Shown: positions 30,857 through 41,988 of the stretch, one piece after another
Layout: the number at the start of each line of letters is the position of its first letter
Numbering within the stretch: position 1 is the first letter of the stretch
Notes under the pieces: generated by a model
The model's input: the letters and a program-made list of their open reading frames with translations, nothing else
What the model was told of the DNA's origin: nothing
The model's database searches: none
Assembly: GCA_026119855.1 (NCBI GenBank)
Contig: JAOWBW010000145.1
Coordinates: 868,001-932,000 of the forward strand
Source of the DNA: Campanula takesimana
Lineage: Eukaryota > Streptophyta > Magnoliopsida > Asterales > Campanulaceae
Reading direction: 5' to 3'
Length of the DNA: 64,000 bases
Translations under genes and position numbers: made by a program

Positions 30857-32430
30857 GTCTCCCATGAGAACAAGGTGATCCGCCTCATGGTAGAGACGAG
30901 TCATTTTTGACCCATGACCCGGATCCATGACCCAGTCTTGTCACGTGGCAAAAATTAAACATAAGAATTTGACTAAGTAAAATTTAGGCGCGTAAGGACT
31001 TTAGGCGCATGAATGATTGAGGCGCATAACATTTGTTGGCGCAAACAATTGTTAGGCGCATGAATCAATAGAGGCGCATAAGGTCACGTGGCAACCACCT
31101 ATTGGCTTGTTTTTTTTTTTTTTTTTTTTGAGTTTTTATATTTTTTTTCGACTTTTCCGTCGTTTACCAAAAGTAATAGTTACCATAACTTAATGTAATG
31201 ACTGTATACATATAAAGTAACATTGTTCATAAGTAAAAGTAACACCTGTTTTACAAAAACAAAAACTCGTTTTACCCATTTTTTCAAATGTAATACTAAC
31301 TATAATTACGTGTAACTCAAACAATATCTAAATGTAATTATCATTTATACTGAAATGTAATAGTGCTTTTGCAAAAATATAAAATATTGTGTATTTTGAT
31401 TTAATTTTTTGAAAGAAAGTAACATTTGAAAATTAACAACTCATATACATGAATGTAATCGTTTGTACAAGTAAATGTAACACTTTAATAAAAGAAATTA
31501 TAACATATTTCTATAGATAATGTAATACTTTTACATGTAACACTAATCAAGTGTTTTTAGCTCTAAAAATGTAAATGGTTGAATTATTATTTTTTCTATA
31601 CATATGTGTTACAATTATATATAAACATTATTACATATAAGTAACACGTTACATTTTAGTTGTAATAAGTATTACTATTGGCAAGCGAAGAAAACATAGA
31701 AAAAAACACTGTTACTTTTCTGTATATATGTATTACTTTTATGTATACAAACTGTTACTTTATATGTATACAGTCATTAGATTAAGTTATAGTAACTATT
31801 ACTTTTGACAAACCAAAAAAAAAAATTAAAAAAAAAAAGCAAAAAGCAAAAAAAAAAAAAAATTGGCCTAAGAGAGGCTGCCATGTGACAGGGTCGCCCG
31901 GAGCAGGTTCAATGGGCCGGGTCATGGGTCAAAAATGACTCATCTCTACCATGAGACGGGTCTAGGGATGGCAATTTGTCCGAACCCGCTCCGTATCCGG
32001 GACGATCCGCTCCGCAGCGGGGCGGGTTTGGTAGACTTTTTTCAAAACCCGGCGGGTCACGGGGCGGGTTCGGTTTCCCATCTCAACCCGTGGGGCCCCG
32101 CCCCGCCCCGTATACTAATATATGTATTTAATTACTATAATATCCCTAACTCATTTCAATTATTACCCCCACTCCCTAGTCCCTATATCGGCTTCCCATC
32201 TCTCTCTCAAATCGATTTCCCATCTCTCTCTCAAATCGATTTCATAGGGTTTTAGAGGAGGCTGAGATGCGGCGCTAGAAAGAGAGAGAGACATCGACAT
32301 CCATTTCCAGGCGTCTTCCACTCCGCCGGCCGCCGCTTCCAGGCCTTCCTCCGGCCGCCGCATCCAGGCCTTCCTCCGGCCGCCACTTCCAGGTCTTCCT
32401 CCGGCGAGACTGAAGGGTTAGAACGGTAAG

Positions 32431-32482
<52 letters not shown>

Positions 32483-32818
32483 GTCGATTTGTCAATTTCT
32501 AGGGTTAGAAATTCAGTAATGTTCAATTCGGAGGAAAAATATCGAGCTAAATTGAATTGAGCGAACATTTGGGGCAAAATCAATTGTCGACGCCGGAGGG
32601 TATTATAGTTGTGGTGTGTTCTCCAAAAAAAATTGATTTTGGACCATGTGGTGCGGGGTGGGGCGGGGCGGTTGCGGGTTCACTAGTTGGCGGGGCGGGG
32701 CGGGTTCGGTACTAGGGGGGTTCTTTGAGGGGCGGGTACGGTTTTGGTCAAAGCCGCCCCGTATCCGCCCCGTTGCCATCCCTATACGGGTCATAGCGTT
32801 CTCACCTAAGTTTTTGTC
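30857..32818 (+). mobile_element. GTAAC-motif-rich element, copy A (split by a hAT element)
   Basis: The ends carry inverted sequence: CCTCATGGTAGAGACGAGTC then TTTTTGACCCATGACCC on the left (about 30886-30924), and its reverse complement at about 31912-31960. The interior (31160-31810) has many copies of (A)GTAAYA roughly every 20-40 bp, forward in the left half and reversed (TGTTAC, ATTAC) after about 31600. An inverted copy with the same interior is at 34711-35673. Without the hAT element it is about 1.1 kb. No coding capacity. It resembles a non-autonomous DNA transposon with subterminal motif arrays; the superfamily is undetermined and no target duplication was clear. Confidence 0.6.
31963..32784. 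mobile_element. hAT-type non-autonomous element
   Basis: TAGGGATGGCAA and TTGCCATCCCTA are perfect 12-bp terminal repeats. The flanks GACGGGTC (31955-31962) and TACGGGTC (32785-32792) match at 7 of 8. The subterminal regions are rich in GGGGCGGG. The interior includes a ~26-bp minisatellite (32325-32405, GGCCGCCGCTTCCAGG units) and a CT microsatellite (about 32436-32478). Short frames through these repeats are not genes. Confidence 0.85.
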
Positions 32819-33179
32819 AAAAAAAAAAAATACAAAATAGGTTAAAACCGAAGTTTAACTAAAGGATGTCGATAGGCATTTTATTTTATGTCTTGAAAAA
32901 AAGGGAATCTTTTTTATTTCTGTTATTTAAGGGTATCTAGCTTAGCTTGTACTTTGCCTTGAAGTCCGAGATTATTTACTTTATGGTAAAAGGTTTTGGA
33001 AAAGCCTAGAGAGTCTTTGTTGATAATTTTAATGTTCGTTTTATGACAAGACTGACAGTATTCAATCGTAAATTTGTTTTTGTCTAAATTTAAATTTAAT
33101 CATCAATTTAATTGATCCTTGAAAAAATTAATACCCCGGCTGTACTTTCAGGTGTTTATAGATCTATTTCAAAATTCCC

Positions 33180-33695
33180 TTATTTTCTATATAAAAAACG
33201 TTTTTTTTTTTAAATGTGAAAATCTAGGAAAAAAAAGTGTTTTAGGTTAACTTAGCGTAAAACGACTTTTTAAAAATGGCGCGGTGGCATTTTTGTTATA
33301 AACGGAAAGTTGTTTTAAAACACGCGGTGACATTTTTGTAAATAAATGACGCTTATTGTAAGTGCCAGTGTTAATGTTAAAAAGTGTCAGCCATGTTACA
33401 CTGACACTTATTAACACTACCTACCACGTGCAGTTTTGATAAGTGCCAGTATCAATGTTTATAATTACCAGTGTAATGACTGACACTTTTATACACTAAC
33501 AGTGACACTTTTAAAAAGTGTCAACGACAATGTTTATAAACGTCAGTAATGACTGGCACTTTGTTATATTTAACTTTGGCATTTATGATGCTTACCAGTT
33601 ATTTGCAAAAATGTTACTGCTTGTTTTAAAATAGTTGCCAGTGTCTTTTGAAAAAACACGTTTTTCCTATCTTTCAAGTAAAACACGTTTTTCAT
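33180..33695 (+). repeat. shared-head repeat copy 2 with GTGTCAGT-rich body
   Basis: The head GGCGCGGTGGCATTTTTG and ACACGCGGTGACATTTTTG is related to 28690 and 37790. The body repeats AGTGCCAGT/AGTGTCAGT and its complement many times (33360-33560). The right end has AAAACACGTTTTTCC twice. No coding capacity. Confidence 0.55.
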
Positions 33696-33838
33696 AAAAC
33701 TTACTCATTTTTTACTATTATTCAAAATTTTGCAGTTATTTATTAAATATAAGCTAATTTATGAATATGAAAATGTCTTTAAGGAAGCATTTAATTATTA
33801 CTACTAAAAACTATAATTAAACCAGAAGATTATGGTTT

Positions 33839-34081
33839 TACTCTCTCTGATCCAAAATATCTGTCTTTTTTTGTCAATCAGATGTAACTTTGACCAATAA
33901 TTTAAATAAAAAATAATGATACTAATAAAAATCTAAAATTTGTCATTGTATTATAATTAATAGTATTTTTAATAATAATTTTTAGATTTTTATTAGGATC
34001 ATTATTTTTTATTTAAATTTATTAGTCAAACTTACATCTGTTTGATCAAAAGTGACAGTTATTTTGAACCAAGAGTGGGTA
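33839..34081. mobile_element. Stowaway-like MITE forming a near-perfect hairpin
   Basis: TACTCTCTCTGATCC to GAACCAAGAGTGGGTA, 243 bp. The two halves are almost complementary: CAGATGTAACTTTGACCAAT pairs with TAGTCAAACTTACATCTG, and AATAATGATACTAATAAAAA pairs with TTTTTATTAGGATCATTATT. Only a short centre is unpaired. Confidence 0.75.
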
Positions 34082-34296
34082 ATTAGCCTCAAAAACTGTT
34101 TTTGTTTGAATTTGAGTCCGAATTTTTGGAATTTGTTTAACGGGGATTTTGAAGGTTTGACTTGTTTATATGGATGGAGTACAGAGTTATGGATGTGCAG
34201 TTTGAGCAGTGTTAAATAATTGATGGTATTAAATTGTAATGTCATGGATTGTCATGTGGGATGTGCTAGATTTATGGTACGTACTACGTGTACGCT

Positions 34297-34363
34297 CCCC
34301 CCCCCCCCCCCCTTCCCCTCCCCTTCCCTCACCGAACATCCATTCATTCATTCATTCATTCAT
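34297..34363 (+). repeat. poly-C tract and (ATTC)n microsatellite
   Basis: A C-run of about 16 bases near 34297-34312, followed by TTCCCCTCCCCTTCCC and then CATTCATTCATTCATTCATT near 34343-34363. Confidence 0.85.
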
Positions 34364-34401
34364 CGGAATGGACCGCCAAATTTATTGCGAAACCACTTAA
34401 T

Positions 34402-34590
34402 ATAGGGCAATGCTAGAGGCACAAAAGAAGTTTATAAATCATGGGATACAAATTTAGGTGGCGATATTTTATTGATTGTATCGATTGTGAACCCGGCACA
34501 CTTTAATTAAAAACATCAACTAAATTTTGACACATAATTTTATAAGCCACATTTTGTAGCACTTTTCTGTAACTTTATATTTACCCCTTA
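34402..34590 (-). mobile_element. short MITE, copy 2 of an inverted pair
   Basis: AGGGCAATGCTAGAGGCACA...; its reverse complement shares AATAAAATATCRCCACC and TTTTTAATTARAGTGTG with 29086-29272. The two copies face opposite ways. Confidence 0.5.
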
Positions 34591-34710
34591 ATATAAGGTG
34601 TGGGTATGTATGGCTAGGTCGGTCTTATGTCCACTACATAACTCGCTCCATCTTGCTAAAAATGGAAGGGAAAAAAAAAACTCTCCATCTTAGAAATGAT
34701 ATTTTTATTA

Positions 34711-35673
34711 TGACAAAAACTTATGTGAGAACACTATGACCCATAACCCGGCCCATTGAACCAGCTCCATGACCCAGGGGGCGACCCTGCCACGTGGCAG
34801 CCTCTCATAGGCCAAAAAAAAAATAAATTAATTTTTATATATATATATTTTTTTTGGTTTTTTTTCGGTTTGTCAAAAGTAATAGTTACTATAACTTAAT
34901 CTAATGACTGTATACATATAAAGTTACAGTTTGTATACATAAAAGTAATACATATATACAGAAAAGTAACAGTGTTTTTTCTATGTTTTCTTCGCTTGCC
35001 AAAAATAATACTTATTACAACTAAAATGTAACGAACGTGTTACTTATATGTAATAATGTTTATATATAACTGTAACACATATGTATAGAAAAAGTAATAA
35101 TTCAATCATTTACATTTTTAGAGCTAAAAACACTTGATTAGTGTTACATGTAAAAGTATTACATTATCTATAAAAATATGTTATAATTTCTTTTATTAAA
35201 GTGTTACATTTACATGTACAAACAATTACATTCATATATATGAGTTGTTACTTTTGAAATGTTACTTTCTTTCAAAAAATTAAATCAAAATACACAATAT
35301 TTTACATTTTTGCAAAAGCGTTATTACATTTCAGTATAAATGATAATTACATTTAAATATTGTTTGGATTACATGTAATTATAGTTAGTATTACATTTGA
35401 AAAAAATAGGTAAAACGAGCTTTTGTTTTTATAAAACAGGTGTTACGTTTACTTATGAACAATGTTACTTTATATGTATACAGTCATTACATTAAGTTAT
35501 GATAACTATTACTTTTGGTAAACGTCGGAAAAGCCGAAAAAATAATATAAAAACTCAAAAAAAAAAATTGTGGGGGGCCTATGGGAGGCTGCCACGTGGC
35601 GGGTCATGCCCCATGGGTCCTGGGGTGACCCATCTCATACATGAGACGGATCCCCTTGTTCTCATGGGAGACC
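34711..35673 (-). mobile_element. GTAAC-motif-rich element, copy B (inverted)
   Basis: 963 bp, the inverted counterpart of 30857-32818: TGACAAAAACTTATGTGAGAAC at the left, GTTCTCATGGGAGAC at the right. The terminal regions contain CCACGTGGCAGCCTC and its complement. The interior has the same motif array, including TATATGTATACAGTCATTAC and its inverse. It carries no hAT insertion, so it shows the uninterrupted form. Confidence 0.65.
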
Positions 35674-35855
35674 ACCTCTTTTATTTTTACCGTTACTACA
35701 AATTTTAAATTATAATTTTAGATTAATTTACTTGTTTAAGTAAAAGTTTAAAATTTATTATCGATAATATAATTAATGGTGTATCAGTAACAAATTTTAA
35801 ATTTTATTAGTATAATTTAATCAATTTATAATTATTACACATAAATGTTCATCCG

Positions 35856-36108
35856 TACTCCCTCATTGTCATTTATATTGGTCATCTTTAAATATTTTGG
35901 TCGACATAAGCAAAACTTAGATCAACTATTAAACTCAATCTAATCATTCAATGAGCTTTTAAAAATTAATTTTATTAGTTATTTAATAATTTATCATTAA
36001 CATTTTCTAAACATTAACTAAAATAATTGAATTGAGTTTAATGTTTATTCACAGTTCCTTTTTGTGCCGATCAAAAAATCAAACAGTATGAAAGAGGCGG
36101 AGGAAGTA
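35856..36108. mobile_element. Stowaway-type MITE
   Basis: TACTCCCTCATTGTC...GAGGCGGAGGAAGTA, 253 bp, with AT-rich inverted interior parts (TCATTTATATTGGTC). Confidence 0.65.
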
Positions 36109-36160
36109 CTCGTAAAAGCTAAAAAAGGGGGGGAAATACTAGGCGAATGGAGTATTATTG

Positions 36161-36601
36161 GGCAAAACTGCACCAAAAATCACTCAACTATGACCAGTTT
36201 GAGTATTTGGTCACTAAACTAATTTTCTTTTGAAACAACACATCCAACTTATTTATTTTTGCATCCGTAGTCACTATCACTAACCCCGTCAGTTTTTTCC
36301 CGTTAAATGATCATGTACATCGCATGTGACTAAATTTGTAGGGGTATTTTAGGTAATCAAATCTAAATAACGAAAAACCAAACTGTAGGGTTAAATTTTT
36401 AAAATCAAAATCTATAAGGCTTGAATTATGAAAAGGAAAAATAAAAAACCCTAATTACCTCTCACTTTCCCACTGTCCGCCGCCCCTCTCCCCTTCCCAC
36501 ATGTACGCTCTCTTTCCCGTCCCTTTCCCCATTGCCGGTCAGCTCCCAATCCTCCCCTCCTCTGGCCGCCATTCCAACAACATTTCTCGGTCACTTTCTT
36601 T

Positions 36602-36659
<58 letters not shown>

Positions 36660-37672
36660 TGATGGCTGAGGTCCTCAAAGACGTTGAGTTTTGGTGACCG
36701 CCGGAGTTTCTCACTGACGACGATATACTCATGGGTAAGGAGAACTTCAACGGGAACAAGAATGGGAATAGACCGCCCAATTTGAGAGCCGAGAATCCAC
36801 CTAGTCAGTTTTTCCGGCGAAGATGATATAACCGGGTTGGGAAATTTTCTCGCCCAACTCATCAAACCCCACAGAAAATCTCATTTCCTCCCTCAATCGA
36901 CTCTAAGTGCGGTCGAAAGTTGGTCTTAATCGAGCAATGGGAGTCGAAATCGCTTCTTCCCCTACCGCCGGCGTCGACCATTACCGTGAAATACATCGCC
37001 GTCTCCTTTCTATCTCCCCAGAAACAGCCCAGATCTGATGTGCCTTCTTCCCATATCTTTATTTTCTCTCAAGATCTGAGTTTTCATTTGAAAGGGGTGA
37101 CAAGTTTATTAATTTAACCTAAATTTTTGGAGTTCATTTGTTTATGTTTGTTCAAATTGTAGGTTGTTTCGTGAATGAAACATGATTTAATTGTACTCTA
37201 TGGCTGGTGATTGGGGGTGGAATTATGGTGGTGTTCATGGTAGTGGTGGGTTTGTGGTGGTGCTTACCGCGGACTAGTGGCGGTGGTAGCAGGTGGCGTG
37301 TGGGTGCCAGAGATTGACCGGTGATTGGGAAGATGAAGAGAGGGAGTTAGTCCACTTAACAAATGTGGGTGCATTTGTTTAGTTTCCTTAACATCAATAG
37401 CTAAAGTGGTGAAAAACAATTGATCAGGGACTTATTTGAAACAAGTTTAACCTTTATATTCTAGCTTAAAGTGAACTACCTAAAATACCCTTAAAAAAAG
37501 TCATGTGCATTGGCACATGACTGTTTAACGCCAAAAAACTAACGGAGTTTGTGATAGTGACTATGGATGCAAAAAAAAAAAAAAGTTGAATGTGTTGTTT
37601 TAAAAGGAAATTAGTTTAGTGACCAAATACCCAAAGTGGTCATAGTTGAGTGATTTTTGGTGCAGTTTTGCC
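36161..37672. mobile_element. MULE-like element with ~215-bp inverted ends and gene-like cargo
   Basis: Both ends share long inverted repeats beginning GGCAAAACTGCACCAAAAAT and CACTCAACTATGACCA, at roughly 87% identity by eye over ~215 bp, typical of Mutator-like elements. The interior (36440-37340) is GC-richer and gene-like: a pyrimidine-rich leader, a CT/CA microsatellite (36603-36657), and a start at 36662 reading MAEVLKDVEFW, stop, PPEFLTDDDILMGKENFNG. It reads like a captured 5' UTR and first exon, so this may be a Pack-MULE. A clean 9-bp target duplication was not found. Confidence 0.65.
36662..37110 (+). pseudogene. probable captured host-gene fragment inside the MULE
   Basis: MAEVLKDVEFW is followed by TGA where TTG (Leu) is expected, then PPEFLTDDDILMGKENFNGNKN. 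A second block in another frame reads GEDDITGLGNFLAQLIKPH. The DVEFWLPPxFLTDDDIL start is familiar to me from a plant-specific family whose name I cannot give with confidence. The stop and frame changes show it is not intact, and 37110 ends in non-coding sequence. Confidence 0.4.
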
Positions 37673-37682
37673 TTTAATTTTT

Positions 37683-38435
37683 GATAAAATTTGGAAAAAC
37701 CCCATTTTTTTCTAACTCAAAGTAAAAACGTGTTTTTAAAAACCGCAGTGACATTATTGTAAATATGTGGAACTTCTTTAAAAAAACGTGCGGTTGCATT
37801 TTTGTAAATAATCGAAACGTTTAAAACCTTATGGCATTCTTATAAACTGCATATGTCATTCTTAAAATGCACTGGCGATACTTATCACTCAACTGGTTGT
37901 GCTAGTGCGCATGTATTTTGTTGTGTCAGTTCATGTATTTTTCATCGTCAGAGAGAAAAAAATTGAGTTTTTTTTCCTGTGTAAGTGAGTGTATTTTAGT
38001 GTCAGTTCTAGTGTTTTTGATAGTCAGTTGTAATTTTTTTTACAAGCCAGTGAGCATTTTGAAAGAACCTTTAAGGATGAAAAGAACATTTGAGAATGAT
38101 AGCCAGAACCTTTGTTACTGATAGTCAAAACCTTTGAAACTGATAGGCAAAATGTTTTTTCTGAAAAGAAATTTCGAGAGCAACAAAAATCATCGGGCTT
38201 TCCCCTATGATTACGGGTTTAAAAACCTCAAAAAACGTCATTTGGGCTCTCAAACAGACCTTTGAAGTTTTTATTAATGAAATGTAAACAGATAGCTAGC
38301 TACAATGTTTAAAATGAAGTGTAAACAGATATTGTGTTGAGGAGTGTCAGATGGTGTTGACAAGTTTCGATTATTAGCAAAAATGGCACCATGCGTTTTT
38401 TCTATCACTAAGAAAAACGCATTTTTTAGGAGACC
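37683..38435 (+). repeat. shared-head repeat copy 3 with GTCAG-rich body
   Basis: The head is AAAAACGTGTTTTTAAAAAC, CGCAGTGACATTATTGTAAAT and ACGTGCGGTTGCATTTTTG. The body has repeated TGTCAGTT and GATAGYCARAACCTTTG blocks (38000-38150). The right end is AAAATGGCACCATGCG and AAAAACGCATTTTTTAGG. Confidence 0.5.
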
Positions 38436-38960
38436 AACCCTTTACTTTTTGAGCTAAAAAGAGAAAAAAAATATGTAATTTTAACTTTATACTTTAGTGA
38501 TCCTGATGAAAGGAGTTATGAAAGAGAGATGAAGAAGGAAAAAATCAGGCGAATGGAGCATGAGTTAAGAATCATTTTTAGAATCATTGATATTATTTTT
38601 CCATTGTAGCAGATTTATATAATCATTTATATATATATATTCTTAAATGTGAATTTTTATAGATTTGTTTTGCTTGGTCAATCGATATTTTAAATTACTT
38701 TATTTTGATTAACCTTCACTTTTAACCACTCTTTTTTTTTTTTCCTTCGGTTCTAACCACTCTATTTAGAATACACAATAAATTTGTCCAGACGCCCTAA
38801 TTTCATCCAAAACGTTAGAAAAGTTAATGAAATGTTAAGAATGTTAATAATAACTAACATGACTAAACAAGATACCCGTCTGAAGTCTTATTTGGATCTA
38901 ATATGGATCAAACTCACTCCAGCTGGCCCCCTCTTCAACCCCACATCCCTTTCTCGCACC
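38436..38960. other. AT-rich intergenic stretch
   Basis: Nothing firmly supported. At 38506-38573 a short frame reads DERSYEREMKKEKIRRMEHEL, which looks exon-like but is isolated. Confidence 0.35.
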
Positions 38961-39446
38961 TATTGGAACAATATTATACCCCTGAATGCTACACTCATAT
39001 TTAGTAAAAGATTGAGGAAGAGATGAAGCGGAAGCGTTAGGAATATACCTGTTGAATCCATAGCAATAACTTGAAGGGAGAACTTAAGATGAAGAAGAGT
39101 GTGTAGGGAGATGATCTTCTAAATGATAATGTCTTCTTTAAATTCCTCAATTTCTTCTAGGCAATAATGAAGAGAGTATTTAGAGAGAAAGCAAGAATAT
39201 GTAGTTGTCATTAAGGGTTGATGGAAGACCCTTTATATAGTAGACTTGGTGACATTTCATTTAGGGACCATACCTATTCATTTCTTAAGCAATGTTGATT
39301 TACCATTTTGCCCATCATAAATAGGTAAATAACATTTCAGGGATTCTACACATTGCTTAGGTTTGACTATACTTTATATTAATGTTATAGTCATGATTTT
39401 ATTAATGGAAGTCCAAATAACTTGTATTGCAAGTCATGTTCTAACA
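38961..39446 (-). repeat. copia 3' LTR
   Basis: 486 bp ending GTTCTAACA. A purine stretch on the minus strand (AAGTGGGAGAT, 39447-39458) adjoins it. The match with the other LTR includes GGTGACATTTCATTTAGGG, the LINE target. Confidence 0.85.
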
Positions 39447-39794
39447 ATCTCCCACTTGGGTTGCAAAACTAAGTTCTTCCTTTTGAATCATAAGTATAAC
39501 ATAAATGACAACCCTTATGTGCACTTTGTTGTCATCTATAACAATCTCGTCCATTAGCCATATAAGTATAGGACTAAAGGGGCAGTCGTTGTAATTGATT
39601 CGCAACTAAACCCACTATAATCACATATACAAATTCTAACTAAATGACATAGATCAAAAGTATAGATGTGTAGCATGGAACTTAATGAATATATATAAAC
39701 ATATTCTCCAACTAGTCCAACTTTAACCAAATGAGATCAAACTTTAATAATTAATAGAACAATAAATGAAAAAACAACACAAACTCCCACTATA

Positions 39795-40128
39795 TTAAAT
39801 GTTATCAAAAGTTGTTACACCCATATGAGCAACATGCTCGTGAAACACTAAAGGTGATAACGCCTTAGTAAACGGATCCGCTAACATAGAGTTTGTACCA
39901 ATAAGTTGTATTTCTATTTGTTCCTTTTGTATCCTCTCTCTTACAACAAGAAATTTAATGTCAATGCGTTTAGACTTTGACGAGCTCTTGTTATTGTTGG
40001 AGTACAAGACCGCTGCCCTATTGTCACAATATAGCTTAATAGGTCTTTCGACGCTATTGACAATACAGAGGCCCTCAATGAATTTACGCAACCACATAGC
40101 TTGATTGGATGCCTCGAAACAACCGTGC
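39795..40128 (-). pseudogene. copia RNase H remnant
   Basis: Minus-strand CFEASNQAMWLRKFIEGL, IKLYCDNRAAVLYSNNNK, SKRIDIKFLVVRERIQ and LADPFTKALSPLVFHEH are the second half of copia RNase H, with the catalytic CDN Asp and final ADP Asp. It begins mid-domain: upstream of CFEAS the sequence switches to the leader (GCACGGTTGTTTCGAGG at the join). This marks a large internal deletion. Confidence 0.8.
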
Positions 40129-40715
40129 CAAAATATGGGAAAAAAACATGTTTTCACGGTGCAGATAGCACGACCGTGCTAAATAATAGACACGACCGTG
40201 CCAAACGAACCGGTCCGACCGGATTAAACAACACACCCGTCCGGACTAGCACCGCTGTACACACCGGTTCAAGGTAATAGAGGCGCACGGCCGTGCCAAA
40301 CAAAGAGCACGACCGTGCCATATAATCTGCACTTCTGAATTTTTGTCTAAATTTTCCTCAAAATCAAATGAATTGCAAGTAGATCCGCATGGTATGTACT
40401 TAAAACATAAAACCATGTTATTTAGGATAATCTTGCTTTTAAAAAATAATGGAATCAAGTGAGTAGATCCACATGGTATGCACTAAAACATAAAACCATG
40501 TTATGAAGGGATAGTCAAACTTGAACCATTGAATTTTAATGAACAAAAACTTTCAAACCATTTTCTTAATTTCAGATGTAGATTATCAGTACTCTATGAA
40601 TGAATTAGAGTCCCTAATCAACATCAAATCTTTATGATTTAACAGGAAAAATGAATCAATTAAAGCATAAAAGCTTTCTTAAAAGAACTCAAACTCAAAC
40701 TAAAAAATGAGCGAG

Positions 40716-40727
40716 GCTCTGATACCA
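40716..40727 (-). promoter_or_regulatory. primer-binding site, initiator tRNA-Met
   Basis: Minus-strand TGGTATCAGAGC, two bases from the LTR end, the standard plant copia primer site. Confidence 0.85.
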
Positions 40728-41022
40728 ATTGTTGGAACAATATTATACCCCTGAATGCCACACTCATATTTAGTAAACGATTGAGGAAGAGATGAAGCGG
40801 AAGCGTTAGGAATATACCTGTTGAATCCATAGCAATAACTTGAATGGAGAACTTAAGATGAAGAAGAGTGTGTAGGGAGATGATCTTCTAAATGATAATG
40901 TCTTCTTTAAATTCCTCAATTTCTTCTAGGCAATAATGAAGAGAGTATTTAGAGAGAAAGCAAGAATATGTAGTTGTCATTAAGGGTTGATGGAAGACCC
41001 TTTATATAGTAGACTTGGTGAC

Positions 41023-41880
41023 TCTGCACTTAGTCCCTTTCTCTTTGCCCTGATAATGGATGAAGTGACGAGGTCAATCCAAGATGCTATTCCATGGTGT
41101 ATGTTGTTTGCAGATGATATTGTGCTGATTGATGAGACAAAAGAAGGTGTTGAAAATAAATTGGAGTTGTGGAGACGCACTTTGGAATCTCGAGGTTTTA
41201 GGTTAAGCAGAAGCAAAACTGAATATATGGAGTGTAAATTTAGCAAAGTTGGAAGCAGAGAGGCAGGAGTGATCACATTCGATGGAAAGATTGTCCAAGC
41301 TTCCGAGTTCTTTCGCTATCTTGGATCTATTATCCAAAAAGATGGAGAATTGGATGGAGATGTGGCTCATAGGATTAAAGCAGGTTGGTTGAAGTGGAAG
41401 AGTGCCACAGGGTTTCTTTGTGATCGTGGCATGCCAAATAGATTAAAGGGAAAATTCTATCGTACGGCAATTAGGCCTGCACTGCTTTATGGCACTGAAT
41501 GTTGGGCCGTGAAACAGTGTCATATTCATAAGATGAATGTAGCAGAGATGCGTATGCTACGATGGATGTGTGGGCATACAAGAAAGGATCGATTGAGAAA
41601 TGAGGTGATCAGGGGTAAAGTAGGAGTTGCGCCCATTGAGGATAAAATGAGGGAGCATCGTCTAAGGTGGTTTGGTCATGTGAGACGGAGACCGAGTGAT
41701 GCACCGGTTAGGAGGCCTGAAGAGTGGAGAAGTGATAAAATGGCGAGGGGTAGGGGAAGACCCAAGCAAACTTGGATTAAGGTGATTGAAAATGATATGA
41801 GTTTACTCGGAGTGGATGAAGATGTGGCGTTGAAGAGGCCGGAGTGGAGGGCGAAAATTCATGTGAATGATGGGGGTTGA
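41023..41880 (+). pseudogene. LINE reverse transcriptase C-terminal part
   Basis: The uninterrupted frame SALSPFLFALIMDEVT, WCMLFADDIVLIDET (catalytic FADD), GFRLSRSKTEYMECKF, FRYLGSIIQKDGELDGDV, RPALLYGTECWAVK, RMLRWMCGHTRKDR and HRLRWFGHVRRRP ends with a stop at 41880. These blocks follow the RT palm and thumb of RTE LINEs, then a C-terminal region. The N-terminal part, endonuclease and early RT blocks are lost. The frame itself has no stop, so the insertion is probably recent, but without endonuclease it is dead. Any start codon upstream comes from the LTR. Confidence 0.85.
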
Positions 41881-41940
41881 TCGTACTTTTTATTATTATT
41901 ATTTATTTATTTATTTTATTTTATTTTCTCCATCTTTTTC

Positions 41941-41988
<48 letters not shown>

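Noticed and set aside
32163..32583. Frames rich in ERERERER or RPEEGLEAAAGG on the minus strand
   Set aside because: They come from a CT microsatellite and a 26-bp minisatellite within a hAT element.
36451..36865. Minus-strand frame with RERERERE and leader-like sequence
   Set aside because: It is the complement of the CT/CA microsatellite and pyrimidine-rich leader; the gene-like reading is on the plus strand.
38506..38573. Exon-like DERSYEREMKKEKIRRMEHEL
   Set aside because: Too short, with no splice context or neighbours; kept only as a remark.
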